Origin: Xanthomonas translucens pv. cerealis
GTDB taxonomy: Bacteria; Pseudomonadota; Gammaproteobacteria; Xanthomonadales; Xanthomonadaceae
Direction: 5' to 3'
Length of the DNA stretch: 64,000 nucleotides
NCBI RefSeq assembly: GCF_006838285.1
Contig: NZ_CP038228.1
Location: forward strand, 558,001 to 622,000
The translations under genes and the position numbers were made by a program. This document shows, piece by piece, positions 27,006 to 36,109 of the stretch. The first letter of the stretch is position 1. Each line of letters opens with the position of its first letter. The notes beneath the pieces were generated by a model that did not search any database, was not told the DNA's origin, and worked only from the letters and a program-made list of their open reading frames with translations.

Positions 27006-29459
27006 GTGCCACGACGCTACGACGACAACGACACCGACGATCAGGCCACCGACGATCTCGACAGCGGCGCCTCGCCCTGGCGCCGGCGCCTGCTCACCTG
27101 GGGCCTGGCCGCCACCGCGCTGGGCCTGGGCTTCCTGATCCCGTACACGGTTTATCTGAACAAGCAGGTGACGCAGCGCTTCGGCGAACTGCGCTGGCAG
27201 ATCCCGACCCGGGTCTACGCCCGCCCGCTGGGGCTGGCGGCGGACACGGCGATGGACGCGCAGACGCTGAAGACCGAGCTGGACGCGGCCAGCTACCGCG
27301 AGGATGCCGGCGCGCAGCGTCCCGGCACCTATCAGCAGGACGGCAGCCGCTTCGTCATCGCCAGCCGCGGCTATAACGACGTGGATGGCCGGGTCGCGCC
27401 CAGGCGGGTGGAAGTGAGCCTGTCCAGCGGCCGCGTGGCGGCGCTGCGCGATGCGCAGACGCGCAAGTCGCTGACGGCCGCGCGGCTGGATCCGGCGCGT
27501 ATCGCCACCTTGTACGGGCAGAAACAGGAAGAGCGGCGGCTGGTGCGGGTGGACGAAGTGCCCGAGCTGCTGGTCACCGGCCTGCAGGCGGTGGAAGACC
27601 GCGACTTCAATTATCACCACGGCGTCGATCTCAGCGGCATGCTGCGCGCGGCGTGGGTGATGGTGCGCTCCGGCGGCAAGAGCCGGCAGGGCGCCAGCAC
27701 CCTGACCCAGCAGCTGGCGCGCAGCGGCCTGCTCGGCATCGGCAAGGAGCAGACGCTCACCCGCAAGTTCAACGAAATCCTGTACGCGCTGATCATGGAA
27801 GCGCGCTACGACAAGCGCACCATCCTCGAGGCCTATCTGAATCAGGTCTACCTGGGCCAGCGCGGCAGCCAGGCGATCCACGGCGTGGCCTCGGGCGCGG
27901 AGTTCTGGTTCGGGCGCGAGCTGGATTCGCTGCCGCCGGAACAGGTGGCGTTGCTGATCGGCCTGGTCAAGGGCCCTTCCTACTACGACCCGCGGCGCTT
28001 CCCGGAGCGCGCGCTGGACCGGCGCAACTTCGTGCTTGGCAAGCTGCGCGAGAGCGAGCTGATCGACGAGCCCACCTACCGCAAGGCGCTGGCCGCGCCG
28101 TTGGGGGTGCCGGCCAATCCGGGCCTGGTCGCGGCCAACCGCTTCCCGGCGTATGTGGATCTGGTGCGCCGCCAGCTGGCGCGCGATTACCCGGAAAGCG
28201 CGCTGCAGGGCGCCGGATTGAGCGTGATGACCGGCATGTCGCCGTCGGCGCAGGCCTATGCCGAAGGCGCGGTGACCCGCACCCTCACCGCGCTGGAGAC
28301 CAACAAGAAGCGCCCGCCGCTGCAGGCCGGGCTGGTGCTGACCGATACCCACAACGGCGACGTGCTGGCGGTGGTCGGCAGCCGCGACGTGGCGCAGCCC
28401 GGTTTCAACCGCGCGATCGAGGCGCAGCGCCAGGTCGGCTCGTTGCTCAAGCCGTTCGTGTACCTGCTGGCACTGGCGCAGCCGGACCATTACTCGCTTG
28501 CCAGTTGGGTCGACGATGCGCCGGTGACGGTGCAGCTCAGCCGCGGCAAGCGCTGGACCCCGGGCAATTCCGACAACCGCAGCCATGGCATGGTGCGCCT
28601 GGTCGATGCGCTGGCGCATTCGTACAACCAGGCCACGGTGCGGATCGGCATGCAGGTCGGGCCGGAGCGGGTAGCGCAGCTGATCAAGGTGCTGGCCGGG
28701 CTCGAGGCCGAGAACAATCCGTCGCTGATCCTGGGCGCGACCGACCAGAGTCCGTACGCGATGACCCAGCTGTACCAGTTCCTCGCCTCCGGCGGCGAGA
28801 TCCAGCCGCTGCACGCGGTGCGCGGCGTGCTCGATCCGCAGGGCAAGCTGCTCAAGCGCTACGACAAGGCCCCGGCGCCGGCGCAGGAAGGCGATTCGGT
28901 CGCGGCCAACTTGGTCGGGCTGGCGCTGCAGCAGGTGGTCAGCAACGGCACAGCGCGGCAACTGCTCGGCGACGGTCTGGGCAAGCTGTCCCCGGCCGGC
29001 AAGACCGGCACCAGCAACGACGGCGTGGACAGCTGGTACGCCGGCTATACCGGCGATCATCTTGCGGTGATCTGGATCGGCAACGATCAGAACAAGCAGA
29101 CCGGCCTGTACGGCGCCACCGGCGCGATGCGGGTGTGGTCGGGCATCTTCGCGCGGTTGCCGAGTTCGCCGCTGAAGGTGCAGGGTAAGGGCATCGACTG
29201 GCAATGGATGGACCCGGCCGGCAGCAACAGCACCGATCCCAGCTGCCCCGGCGCGCGCCAGTTCCCGTTCGTAGTCGGCTTCGCCCCGGCGTTTGCGCCG
29301 TGCGCGCCGCCGCAGGCGCTGCCAGAAGAAGGGCAGGCGCCGCCCGCCCCCGCCGACGGCGAGGAGCGCCATGGCGGCGGCTGGCGCAGCTGGTTCGGCC
29401 TGGACAAGAAGAAAGAAACGCCGCCTGCCGACGCGGCGCCCACCTCACCGGCGCACTGA
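27006..29459 (+). CDS. mrcB: Penicillin-binding protein 1B (bifunctional peptidoglycan synthase)
   Basis: 817 residues from GTG 27006. One membrane helix (about 35-55), a UB2H-like region, the GT51 glycosyltransferase domain (Glu197 in 'VEDRDFNYHHGVD', then 'RQGASTLTQQLARS'), and a transpeptidase with Ser479-x-x-Lys482 ('GSLLKP'), 'SYN' and Lys666-Thr-Gly ('KTGTSNDGVDSWYAGYT'). It polymerises and cross-links peptidoglycan at the inner membrane's outer face. Proline-rich charged C-terminal tail. The next gene encodes a TPR lipoprotein likely to activate it. Confidence 0.96.
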   Translation: MPRRYDDNDTDDQATDDLDSGASPWRRRLLTWGLAATALGLGFLIPYTVYLNKQVTQRFGELRWQIPTRVYARPLGLAADTAMDAQTLKTELDAASYREDAGAQRPGTYQQDGSRFVIASRGYNDVDGRVAPRRVEVSLSSGRVAALRDAQTRKSLTAARLDPARIATLYGQKQEERRLVRVDEVPELLVTGLQAVEDRDFNYHHGVDLSGMLRAAWVMVRSGGKSRQGASTLTQQLARSGLLGIGKEQTLTRKFNEILYALIMEARYDKRTILEAYLNQVYLGQRGSQAIHGVASGAEFWFGRELDSLPPEQVALLIGLVKGPSYYDPRRFPERALDRRNFVLGKLRESELIDEPTYRKALAAPLGVPANPGLVAANRFPAYVDLVRRQLARDYPESALQGAGLSVMTGMSPSAQAYAEGAVTRTLTALETNKKRPPLQAGLVLTDTHNGDVLAVVGSRDVAQPGFNRAIEAQRQVGSLLKPFVYLLALAQPDHYSLASWVDDAPVTVQLSRGKRWTPGNSDNRSHGMVRLVDALAHSYNQATVRIGMQVGPERVAQLIKVLAGLEAENNPSLILGATDQSPYAMTQLYQFLASGGEIQPLHAVRGVLDPQGKLLKRYDKAPAPAQEGDSVAANLVGLALQQVVSNGTARQLLGDGLGKLSPAGKTGTSNDGVDSWYAGYTGDHLAVIWIGNDQNKQTGLYGATGAMRVWSGIFARLPSSPLKVQGKGIDWQWMDPAGSNSTDPSCPGARQFPFVVGFAPAFAPCAPPQALPEEGQAPPAPADGEERHGGGWRSWFGLDKKKETPPADAAPTSPAH

Positions 29460-29475
29460 TCCACGGATGCCTGCC

Positions 29476-30003
29476 ATGACCCGATACGCCCCCACCGTCG
29501 CCATCGCCACGCTCAGCCTGCTGCTGGCCTCCTGCGCCAGCGCGCCGCCGCCGCCGCCACCATCGCCACCGGTGGACACCACCATGCCGGCGCAACGGCT
29601 GGCGGCGATCGATGCCAGCGGCGGCGCCGACGACACCGAACTGAGCGTGCAGCCCTTGCGCGACCCGCAGGTCGAGGACCTGCGCGACAGCGCCAAGCGC
29701 AAGCGTGCGGCCGGCGACCTGGCCGGCGCGGCGGCGGCGCTGGACCAGGCCCTGCAACTGGTGCCGCAAGACCCGGCGCTGCTGCAGGACCGCGCCGAAC
29801 TGGCCTTGCTGCTGAAGGACGACGCGGGCGCCGAAGCCTTCGCCAAGCGCGCCATCGACCTGGGCTCGCAGACCGGCCCGCTGTGCCGGCGCCACTGGGC
29901 CACCATCGAGCAATCGCGGCTGGCGCGCGGGCAGAAGGAGAACGCGGCGTCCGCGCATGCGCATATCGAGGGTTGTACGGTGGCGGGGATCAAGCGCTAC
30001 TGA
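29476..30003 (+). CDS. TPR lipoprotein next to PBP1b, LpoP-like activator candidate
   Basis: 175 residues (ATG 29467, three codons earlier, is also possible). A signal peptide ends in lipobox LLLASC, then a poly-proline spacer ('APPPPPPSPP') long enough to cross some periplasm, and then a TPR pair ('AKRKRAAGDLAGAAAALDQALQLVPQDPALLQDRAELALLLKD'). In Pseudomonas the TPR lipoprotein LpoP, encoded beside PBP1b, is required for PBP1b activity. The same gene order, lipobox and TPR fold support an LpoP-type role here. This is inference from context and architecture; E. coli LpoB has a different fold. Confidence 0.75.
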   Translation: MTRYAPTVAIATLSLLLASCASAPPPPPPSPPVDTTMPAQRLAAIDASGGADDTELSVQPLRDPQVEDLRDSAKRKRAAGDLAGAAAALDQALQLVPQDPALLQDRAELALLLKDDAGAEAFAKRAIDLGSQTGPLCRRHWATIEQSRLARGQKENAASAHAHIEGCTVAGIKRY

Positions 30004-30011
30004 GGCTGAAG

Positions 30012-30157
30012 CCGGGACCAGGGACCAGGGACCGGGGACCCGGAACAGCGCAAAGCCAGCGGATTGCTTGCAGGCGCGCTGCGCCGGCCGATCGCTGAAT
30101 CCGCCATCAGATCCTGGCAATCGCTGCTCCGGGTCTCCCTGGTCCCCGGTCCCGAGT
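30012..30157. repeat. Facing GGGACCN heptamer arrays between lpoP-like gene and helicase gene
   Basis: Array 1 (about 30012-30043) is a run of GGGACC(A/G) heptamers reading forward. Array 2 (about 30129-30157) is the inverted form (GGTCCC(T/C)), ending 10 nt before the helicase ATG at 30168. About 85 bp of unique sequence lies between. The two arrays can pair to form a long hairpin. Confidence 0.8.
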
Positions 30158-30167
30158 AGTCCTCCCA

Positions 30168-32198
30168 ATGTCGCTCGCCCACGCCAGCACCGAAGCCCTC
30201 AGCGAAGGCGGTGCGCTCGCCTGCCAGCTCGATGCGTTCGTGCCGCGTGCGGCGCAGCTGCGGCTGACCGCGGCTATCGCCGAAGCGTTCGAGCAGCGCG
30301 ATGTGCTGCTCGCCGAGGCCGGCACCGGCACCGGCAAGACCTATGCGTATCTGGTGCCGGCGCTGCTGTCTGGATTGAAGACCATCGTCTCCACCGGCAC
30401 CCGCGCGCTGCAGGACCAGCTCTACCACCGCGACCTGCCGCGGGTGCGCGCGGCGCTGGGCGTGGGCCTCAACAGCGCGCTGCTGAAGGGGCGGGCCAAC
30501 TACCTGTGCAAGTACCGGCTGGAGCAGGCCAAGGGCGAGCCGCGCTTCACCTCGCGCGAGCAGATCGCGCAGTTCCAGCGCATCGTCGCCTGGGGCGGGC
30601 GCACCCGCTTCGGCGACATCGCCGAGCTGGACGCGCTGCCCGACGATTCGCCGCTGCTGCCGCTGGTCACCTCGACCATGGACAACTGCCTGGGCAGCGA
30701 ATGCCCATTCTGGGGCGAGTGCTTCGTGGTGCAGGCGCGGCAACGCGCGCAGGCCGCCGACGTAGTGGTGGTCAACCATCATCTGCTGCTGGCCGACCTG
30801 GCGCTGAAGCAGGAAGGCTTCGGCGAGATCCTGCCCGGCGCGCAGGTCTTCGTCATCGACGAGGCGCACCAGCTGCCGGAACTGGCGGCGAACTTCTTCG
30901 GCGAAAGCTTCGGCATGCGTCCGCTGCAGGAGCTGGCGCGCGACTGCCTGGCCGAGAGTCGCCACGTCGCCGGCGCACTGGCCAGCCTGCAGGCGCCGGT
31001 GCAGGCGTTGGAGCAGGCCTTGCGCGAACTGCGCGCGGCGATGGAAGGATTGCCCACCCGCGGCACGCAATGGCGGCTGCTGGCCAAGCCGCAGGTACGC
31101 GACGGCTTCGATGCGCTGCTGGCGGAACTGGCGCGGCTGCAGGATAGCCTGGCGGCGCTGCGCGAGGCCTCGCCCGGTTTCGACGCGTGCGCCGCGCGCG
31201 CGCAGGAGATGCGCGCGCGCCTGGGCCACTGGCTCGGCGACGACGCGCCGATCGCCGATTTCGACGCCGAGCCGGCACCGCCCTCCAACGATGTGCTGTG
31301 GTACGAACTGAGCGCGCGCGGCTTCCGCTGCCAGCGCACACCGCTGGATGTGTCCGGCCCGCTGCGCCTGCACCGCGAAAAGTCGCACGCGGCCTGGGTG
31401 TTCACCTCGGCGACGCTGGCGGTGAAGGGCGATTTCGAGCATATCGCCACGCGCCTGGGCCTGAGCGATCCGATGACCCTGCTGCAGCCCAGCCCGTTCG
31501 ACTGGGCGCGGCAGGCGCTGTGTTATCTGCCGGCCCTGCCGGACCCGAACGCGCGCGGCTTCGGCACCGCCTTGATCGCCGCGCTGCATCCGGTGCTGCA
31601 GGCCTCGCAGGGCCGCGCCTTCCTGTTGTTCGCCTCGCACCGCGCGTTGCGCGAGGCGGCCGAGGCGCTGCGCGACGGGCCGTGGCCGCTGTTCGTGCAG
31701 GGCGAGGCGCCGCGCGCGAGCTTGCTGCAGCGCTTCCGCGAATCGGGCAACGGCGTGCTGCTCGGCTCGGCCAGCTTCCGCGAAGGCGTGGACGTGGTCG
31801 GCGATGCGTTGAGCGTGGTGGTGATCGACAAGCTGCCGTTCGCCGCGCCGGACGATCCGGTGTTCGAGGCGCGGCTGGACGCGATCCGCCGCGACGGCGG
31901 CAACCCGTTCCGCGACGAACAGCTGCCGCAGGCGGTGATCGCGCTGAAGCAGGGCGTGGGCCGGCTGATCCGCAGCGAGACCGACCGCGGCGTGCTGGTG
32001 CTGTGCGATCCGCGGCTGCTGTCCAAATCCTACGGCCGCACCTTCCTGGAGTCCCTGCCGCCGTTCGCACGGACGCGCGATGTGGAGGATGTGCGGGCGT
32101 TTTTTGGGGGCCGGGACCAAGGACCAGGGACCGGGGAGCCGATGCGGGACCGGGGACCGGGAACCGGGGACCCGGACGAGCGGTTGGCCGGGGTTTGA
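30168..32198 (+). CDS. DinG/YoaA-family iron-sulfur ATP-dependent DNA helicase
   Basis: 676 residues. Walker A 'AEAGTGTGKTYAYLVPAL' (about 47-64), Walker B 'FVIDEAHQL', and an Fe-S cysteine cluster beginning 'NYLCKYRL' and including 'CLGSECPFWGECF', before 'VVNHHLLLADL'. Helicase C motifs are 'GSASFREGVDVVG' and 'QGVGRLIRSETDRGVLVLCDPR'. This XPD-like group unwinds 5'-3' and resolves damaged or R-looped DNA; YoaA is the closer E. coli relative by length. Unusually, the last about 30 residues ('GRDQGPGTGEP...GDPDERLAGV') are translated from a GGGACC-type heptamer array. Confidence 0.9.
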   Translation: MSLAHASTEALSEGGALACQLDAFVPRAAQLRLTAAIAEAFEQRDVLLAEAGTGTGKTYAYLVPALLSGLKTIVSTGTRALQDQLYHRDLPRVRAALGVGLNSALLKGRANYLCKYRLEQAKGEPRFTSREQIAQFQRIVAWGGRTRFGDIAELDALPDDSPLLPLVTSTMDNCLGSECPFWGECFVVQARQRAQAADVVVVNHHLLLADLALKQEGFGEILPGAQVFVIDEAHQLPELAANFFGESFGMRPLQELARDCLAESRHVAGALASLQAPVQALEQALRELRAAMEGLPTRGTQWRLLAKPQVRDGFDALLAELARLQDSLAALREASPGFDACAARAQEMRARLGHWLGDDAPIADFDAEPAPPSNDVLWYELSARGFRCQRTPLDVSGPLRLHREKSHAAWVFTSATLAVKGDFEHIATRLGLSDPMTLLQPSPFDWARQALCYLPALPDPNARGFGTALIAALHPVLQASQGRAFLLFASHRALREAAEALRDGPWPLFVQGEAPRASLLQRFRESGNGVLLGSASFREGVDVVGDALSVVVIDKLPFAAPDDPVFEARLDAIRRDGGNPFRDEQLPQAVIALKQGVGRLIRSETDRGVLVLCDPRLLSKSYGRTFLESLPPFARTRDVEDVRAFFGGRDQGPGTGEPMRDRGPGTGDPDERLAGV

Positions 32199-32352
32199 TG
32201 GTGCACTTGGCGATCGACCGTTAGGGCGTGTCAGCGTTGTGGCAATGAACTGCAGGCCTTGTGCTCTTCCGGGTCCCTGGTCCCCGGTCCCGACCTCAAT
32301 GAATTAAGCTTTGCGCCCTTCCGGGTCCTTGGTCCCCGGTCCCTGGTCCCGG
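32110..32352. repeat. GGGACCN heptamer arrays overlapping the helicase 3' end and the tsaB leader
   Basis: Array 3 (32110-32176) lies inside the helicase coding end, reading forward. Arrays 4a (32269-32293) and 4b (32321-32352) are inverted and precede tsaB, the latter ending 7 nt before its ATG. The layout copies that of the arrays upstream of the helicase gene. Confidence 0.8.
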
Positions 32353-32359
32353 CTCCCCA

Positions 32360-33061
32360 ATGAACCTCCTCGCCTTCGAAACCTCCACAGAAGCCCTCTC
32401 TGTCGCCGTGCATGTCGATGGCGAGGTCCTGGAGCGCTTCGAGCTCGCGCCGCGCCGGCACGCCGAGCTGGCGCTGCCGTGGGCCGAGCAGTTGCTGGCC
32501 GAAGCCGGCATCGCCCGCCGCCAGCTCGATGCCATCGCCTTCGGCCGCGGCCCCGGCGCCTTCACCGGCGTGCGCCTGGCGATCGCGCTGGCGCAGGGCA
32601 TTGCGTTGGCGCTGGACCTGCCTGTGTTGCCGGTGTCCACGCTGCATGCGCTGGCCTTGCGCGCGCCAGCCGACGCGCCGCAGGTGCTGGCTGCGATCGA
32701 TGCGCGCATGGGCGAGATCTACGCGGCGGCCTATGTGCGTGACGCCGACGGCCTGCGCGCGCTGACCCCCGAGCAGGTGCTGATCCCGGATGCGTTCTTG
32801 CTGCCGCAGACGGATGCGCCCTGGCACGGCGTCGGCACCGGCTTCGCCGCCATCGACGCGACGCTGCAGCGGCGCCTGCACGTGCAGTTGCACAGCGTCG
32901 ATGCGCAGGCCCTGCCGCATGCTGCCGACGTGCTGACCCTGGCGCTGGCCGCCCATGCGCGCGGCGAAGCGATCGCGCCGGAACGCGCCGAGCCGGCCTA
33001 TCTGCGCGACAACGTCGCCCTGACCCTGGTCGAGCAGCAGGCGCAGCGCGCTGCACGATAA
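32360..33061 (+). CDS. tsaB: tRNA threonylcarbamoyladenosine biosynthesis protein TsaB
   Basis: 233 residues. It begins 'MNLLAFETSTEALSVAV', has 'AFGRGPGAFTGVRLAIALAQGIALALDLPVLPVSTLHALAL', the TsaB hallmark, and 'AAIDARMGEIYAAAY'. TsaB has an ASKHA fold without catalytic metal and forms the TsaD-TsaB-TsaE complex that makes t6A37 on ANN-reading tRNAs. The C-terminus ends 'AEPAYLRDNVAL', also typical. The leader is occupied by heptamer repeats and no clear Shine-Dalgarno is visible. Confidence 0.95.
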   Translation: MNLLAFETSTEALSVAVHVDGEVLERFELAPRRHAELALPWAEQLLAEAGIARRQLDAIAFGRGPGAFTGVRLAIALAQGIALALDLPVLPVSTLHALALRAPADAPQVLAAIDARMGEIYAAAYVRDADGLRALTPEQVLIPDAFLLPQTDAPWHGVGTGFAAIDATLQRRLHVQLHSVDAQALPHAADVLTLALAAHARGEAIAPERAEPAYLRDNVALTLVEQQAQRAAR

Positions 33062-33112
33062 TCCGGGCAGGCTGGCCTTCCCCGGCCGGCGCTGCGCGCA
33101 CCGCAACTGCGC

Positions 33113-36109
33113 TCAGTAGTCGTAGCTGACGCTCAAGCGCAGCGCGCGCGGCGCCTGGCGCAACAACGCCGCGCCATACACCGGATCGCTGTTGCCCGGG
33201 TCGGTCTCCGCATATGGGTACTTCCACAACGTGGCCTGGCCGTTGAAGACGTTGAACACGTCCAGGTTGAAGGCGAGTTTGTGGTCGGCGTAAGCCGGCC
33301 GCCACGATACCCCGAGATCGAGCTGCTGCAGCCACGGCAGGCGGCCCTGGCTGCCCGGAGGCGCCGCTTGGCCCTGGTAGTAGTGGTAGTCGATGCCGTA
33401 GCCGGACGGGTCGCTCTGGTCGGCGCCGTAGGACCCCAGCGCGCTGAACGGGCTGCCGGACACCAGCTTGAGATTGGCCGACACCAGCCATTCGGGGGTG
33501 ACCTGGTAGTAGCCGTAGAACTTGAACTGGTGGGTATGGTCGTTGCTCTGCGGGCCGTTGGTGTGTTCCATCAGCTGCGCATAGTCCCAGGCCTGGGTGG
33601 TGGACACCGCGGTCTGGCCGATGCCCGACAGCAGCTGGCCTTCGGTGGTGCCGTAGCTGCGCGACCAGGTGTAGTCGAGGCGCCCGTACCAGCGCTGGTC
33701 GAACGGGTGCTCCAGCGACAGGTTGAGTCCGTAGTAGTTGCGCTTGAGCTCGGGAAAACCGAACTGGGCATTGGTCAGCGGCACGCTGACGTAGTTGCCG
33801 GAGGTGTCCACCAGGGTGAAGGTGTTGGTCTTGCCCGGGTTGATCAGCCAGCAGCTGACCGGATTGCTGTCCAGGGTCACCGTCCGCCCTTGCGCGGCCG
33901 CGGCGGCGAACACGGTCTCGCTGTCGCAATAGTCGTCCACGCCGCTGCGCAGCACGCGGTAGGTGGCCTTGGCGCCGTAGACCCAGCTGTCGCCCCAGGC
34001 CTTGCTGATGCCGAAGATGAACTCATCCTGGAACGAGGGCTTGATACCTTGCGTGGCCACGGTCCTGGCATCGGGCAGGATGCCGTAGTTGTTGTTGGAG
34101 GAGACTGCGCTGGAGATCCGGGTCAGGTCGGTGGGGTAGCCGTTGGCGTCGATGCCGCCGTAGGTGTAGTAGGTCGAGGTCGCCAGGGTCGCGCCGGCGG
34201 CATTGAATGCCGGATTCAGTGGCAGCGCCAGGTAGTAGCGGCCGGCGTTGCCGTAGACCTTGAAGCGCGCATCGCCGTCGACGTCCCAGCTGAAACCCAG
34301 GCGCGGCGCCCACTGCCCGCTGCTCTGCTTGATGTAGGCGTCGCCGTCGCGGTTGTAGTTGGTGAACTGGTCCAGGCGCAGGCCGAGGCTGAGCAGGAAG
34401 CGGTCGCTGACCTGCCAGTTGTCCTCGACGTACTGCGCACGCTGCACCGCGCGCACCGAGGCCAGGGCGCTGTAGACGTACCGGCGCACGTAGTAGCCGC
34501 CCTCGCCGTTGGCATAGCCGCCAGTGGCCGGCACGCCGAGGCCGGTGTTGATCGGTATGCCTGGGTTGGACTGGCCGTAGATCCAGGAGTAGCCGTCGCC
34601 CGAGGCCACCGAGCCGCGATTGAGCGCGCGCGCGTTCTGGTTGTCGATACCGACGGTGATGCTGTGCTCGCCGATGTCGTAGTTCAGGTCCAGCCGCAGG
34701 TTGTCGGTGCGGTTGCCGCGGTCGGGATCGACCAGCAAGGACGTGGTCTGCGCGTTGGCGATCGGAGTGCCGCCGGTGTAGGCCGGGTTCTGGAACGAGG
34801 TGCCGCTGAGATAGGTCAGCGCACGGTTGTAGTTGGGGTTGCCGGTGTAGTCGTCGCTGCGCTGCTTGCCGTACTGGGCGCTGAAGGTGAGGCGGTCGGT
34901 GAGGTAGCCGGTGTACTTGGCGGTCCACAGGCGGCCGCCGGTCTTGCTGGTATCGGCGCTGCCGCGCAGCGCGCCGATGTCGTCGCCGCTGTACTCGTAG
35001 TACTTGCCGTGGGTGATGTAGCGGCTCGAGGCGCCGGTGATTTCCAGCAGCTGGTTGTCGCTGATGTTCCAGTCGAGCTTGGCGTACCAATTCGGCCGGC
35101 GGTAGCGATAGTCGTAGTAATACTCGCCCGGGGTGGTTTCGCGTGCGCCGTAGAACCTGTCGCCGTCCTGGCGCTGCAGTTCGTAGGAGCCGAAGAAGAA
35201 CAGCTTGTCCTGGATCAGCGGGCCGCTCGCGTAGAGGCTCTGGGTGCTGAGCGTCGCAGTGTTCTTGCTGTCCGGCCGGTACAGGGCGCCGTTGCCAGGT
35301 GCGTAGACGTCCTTCTGCGAGGAGCGCAGGCCGTCCGGTTCCCAGGTCGCCTGGCCGCCGAAATGCCATGCGTTGCTGCCGCGCTTGCCGACCGCATTGA
35401 TCACGCCGCCGTCGGAACGCCCGTACTTGGCGCTGTAGCCGCCTGTATAGACCTGCAACTGGTCGATGCTGCCGTAGGGCAGGGTCAGGCCGCCCAGTCC
35501 GCGCAGCGGGTCGGTAGTGTTGAAACCGTTGATGTAATAGGCATTCTCCGCGGCCGAGGAACCGCCGAAGCTGAGCAGCTGCGCGCCGGTCGGGCCGATA
35601 TAGGTGCCGCTGCCGCTGTTGCCGGCCACGCCGGGCGCCAGCTGCGCGATCGCCTCGGCCGAGCGTCCCAGCGGCAGCCGCTGCAGCTGTTCGGCGTTGA
35701 TCATCGTGCGCGAGTCCACGCTGCTCACGTCGATCGCGGTGGCGGCGCGGTCGGCGCTGACGGTGATCCCGGTCAGACTGGTGACCGCGGCGAAGGAAAC
35801 GTCGGTGACCGCGCCGACGGTCAGGCCCACGCCCTCGCGGCGGCCAAGCACGGCGTCGTCGGCGCCCTTGGCGACGATGGTGTAGGTACCCAGCGGCAGC
35901 TGGCCGATGCTGTAGCGGCCGCGCGCATCGACCGCGACGTCGCGGCTGAGGCCGCTGTCGCTGCGCACCTGCACGCGTTGCGCATTGGCCGGCGCCTGGC
36001 CGGCGACAGCGCCGGTGGTGGACTGGGCCAGGGCGGGCGGCGCAGCGAGGGCGGCGCTCAGCGCCAGCGTGAGCAGGGCTGGCCTGCGAAGGAGGCGGGG
36101 ATTTTTCAT
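33113..36109 (-). CDS. Oar-like TonB-dependent outer-membrane receptor
   Basis: 998 residues. Signal peptide to 'PPALAQ-S' (about residue 29). An N-terminal carboxypeptidase-regulatory-like beta domain ('VRSDSGLSRDVAVDARGRYSIGQLPLGTYTIVA'), a plug domain ('INAEQLQRLPLGRSAEAIAQLAPGV', 'NAYYINGFNTTDPLRGLGG', 'KYGRSDGGVINAVGKRGSN') and a large aromatic-rich barrel ending in 'LRLSVSYDY', the terminal aromatic expected of outer-membrane proteins. Such receptors take up large ligands using TonB energy; xanthomonads have dozens. The ligand is unknown. A TonB-like protein is encoded nearby but is separated by a repeat-rich gap. Confidence 0.92.
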   Translation of the reverse strand: MKNPRLLRRPALLTLALSAALAAPPALAQSTTGAVAGQAPANAQRVQVRSDSGLSRDVAVDARGRYSIGQLPLGTYTIVAKGADDAVLGRREGVGLTVGAVTDVSFAAVTSLTGITVSADRAATAIDVSSVDSRTMINAEQLQRLPLGRSAEAIAQLAPGVAGNSGSGTYIGPTGAQLLSFGGSSAAENAYYINGFNTTDPLRGLGGLTLPYGSIDQLQVYTGGYSAKYGRSDGGVINAVGKRGSNAWHFGGQATWEPDGLRSSQKDVYAPGNGALYRPDSKNTATLSTQSLYASGPLIQDKLFFFGSYELQRQDGDRFYGARETTPGEYYYDYRYRRPNWYAKLDWNISDNQLLEITGASSRYITHGKYYEYSGDDIGALRGSADTSKTGGRLWTAKYTGYLTDRLTFSAQYGKQRSDDYTGNPNYNRALTYLSGTSFQNPAYTGGTPIANAQTTSLLVDPDRGNRTDNLRLDLNYDIGEHSITVGIDNQNARALNRGSVASGDGYSWIYGQSNPGIPINTGLGVPATGGYANGEGGYYVRRYVYSALASVRAVQRAQYVEDNWQVSDRFLLSLGLRLDQFTNYNRDGDAYIKQSSGQWAPRLGFSWDVDGDARFKVYGNAGRYYLALPLNPAFNAAGATLATSTYYTYGGIDANGYPTDLTRISSAVSSNNNYGILPDARTVATQGIKPSFQDEFIFGISKAWGDSWVYGAKATYRVLRSGVDDYCDSETVFAAAAAQGRTVTLDSNPVSCWLINPGKTNTFTLVDTSGNYVSVPLTNAQFGFPELKRNYYGLNLSLEHPFDQRWYGRLDYTWSRSYGTTEGQLLSGIGQTAVSTTQAWDYAQLMEHTNGPQSNDHTHQFKFYGYYQVTPEWLVSANLKLVSGSPFSALGSYGADQSDPSGYGIDYHYYQGQAAPPGSQGRLPWLQQLDLGVSWRPAYADHKLAFNLDVFNVFNGQATLWKYPYAETDPGNSDPVYGAALLRQAPRALRLSVSYDY

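Noticed and set aside
26988..29372. 794-codon minus-strand frame opposite mrcB
   Set aside because: PBP1b catalytic motifs are on the plus strand; the shadow has only Arg/His/Gln-rich sequence.
30012..32352. Heptamer arrays as a CRISPR
   Set aside because: Units are 7 bp without spacers and no cas genes are present; these are simple tandem repeats.
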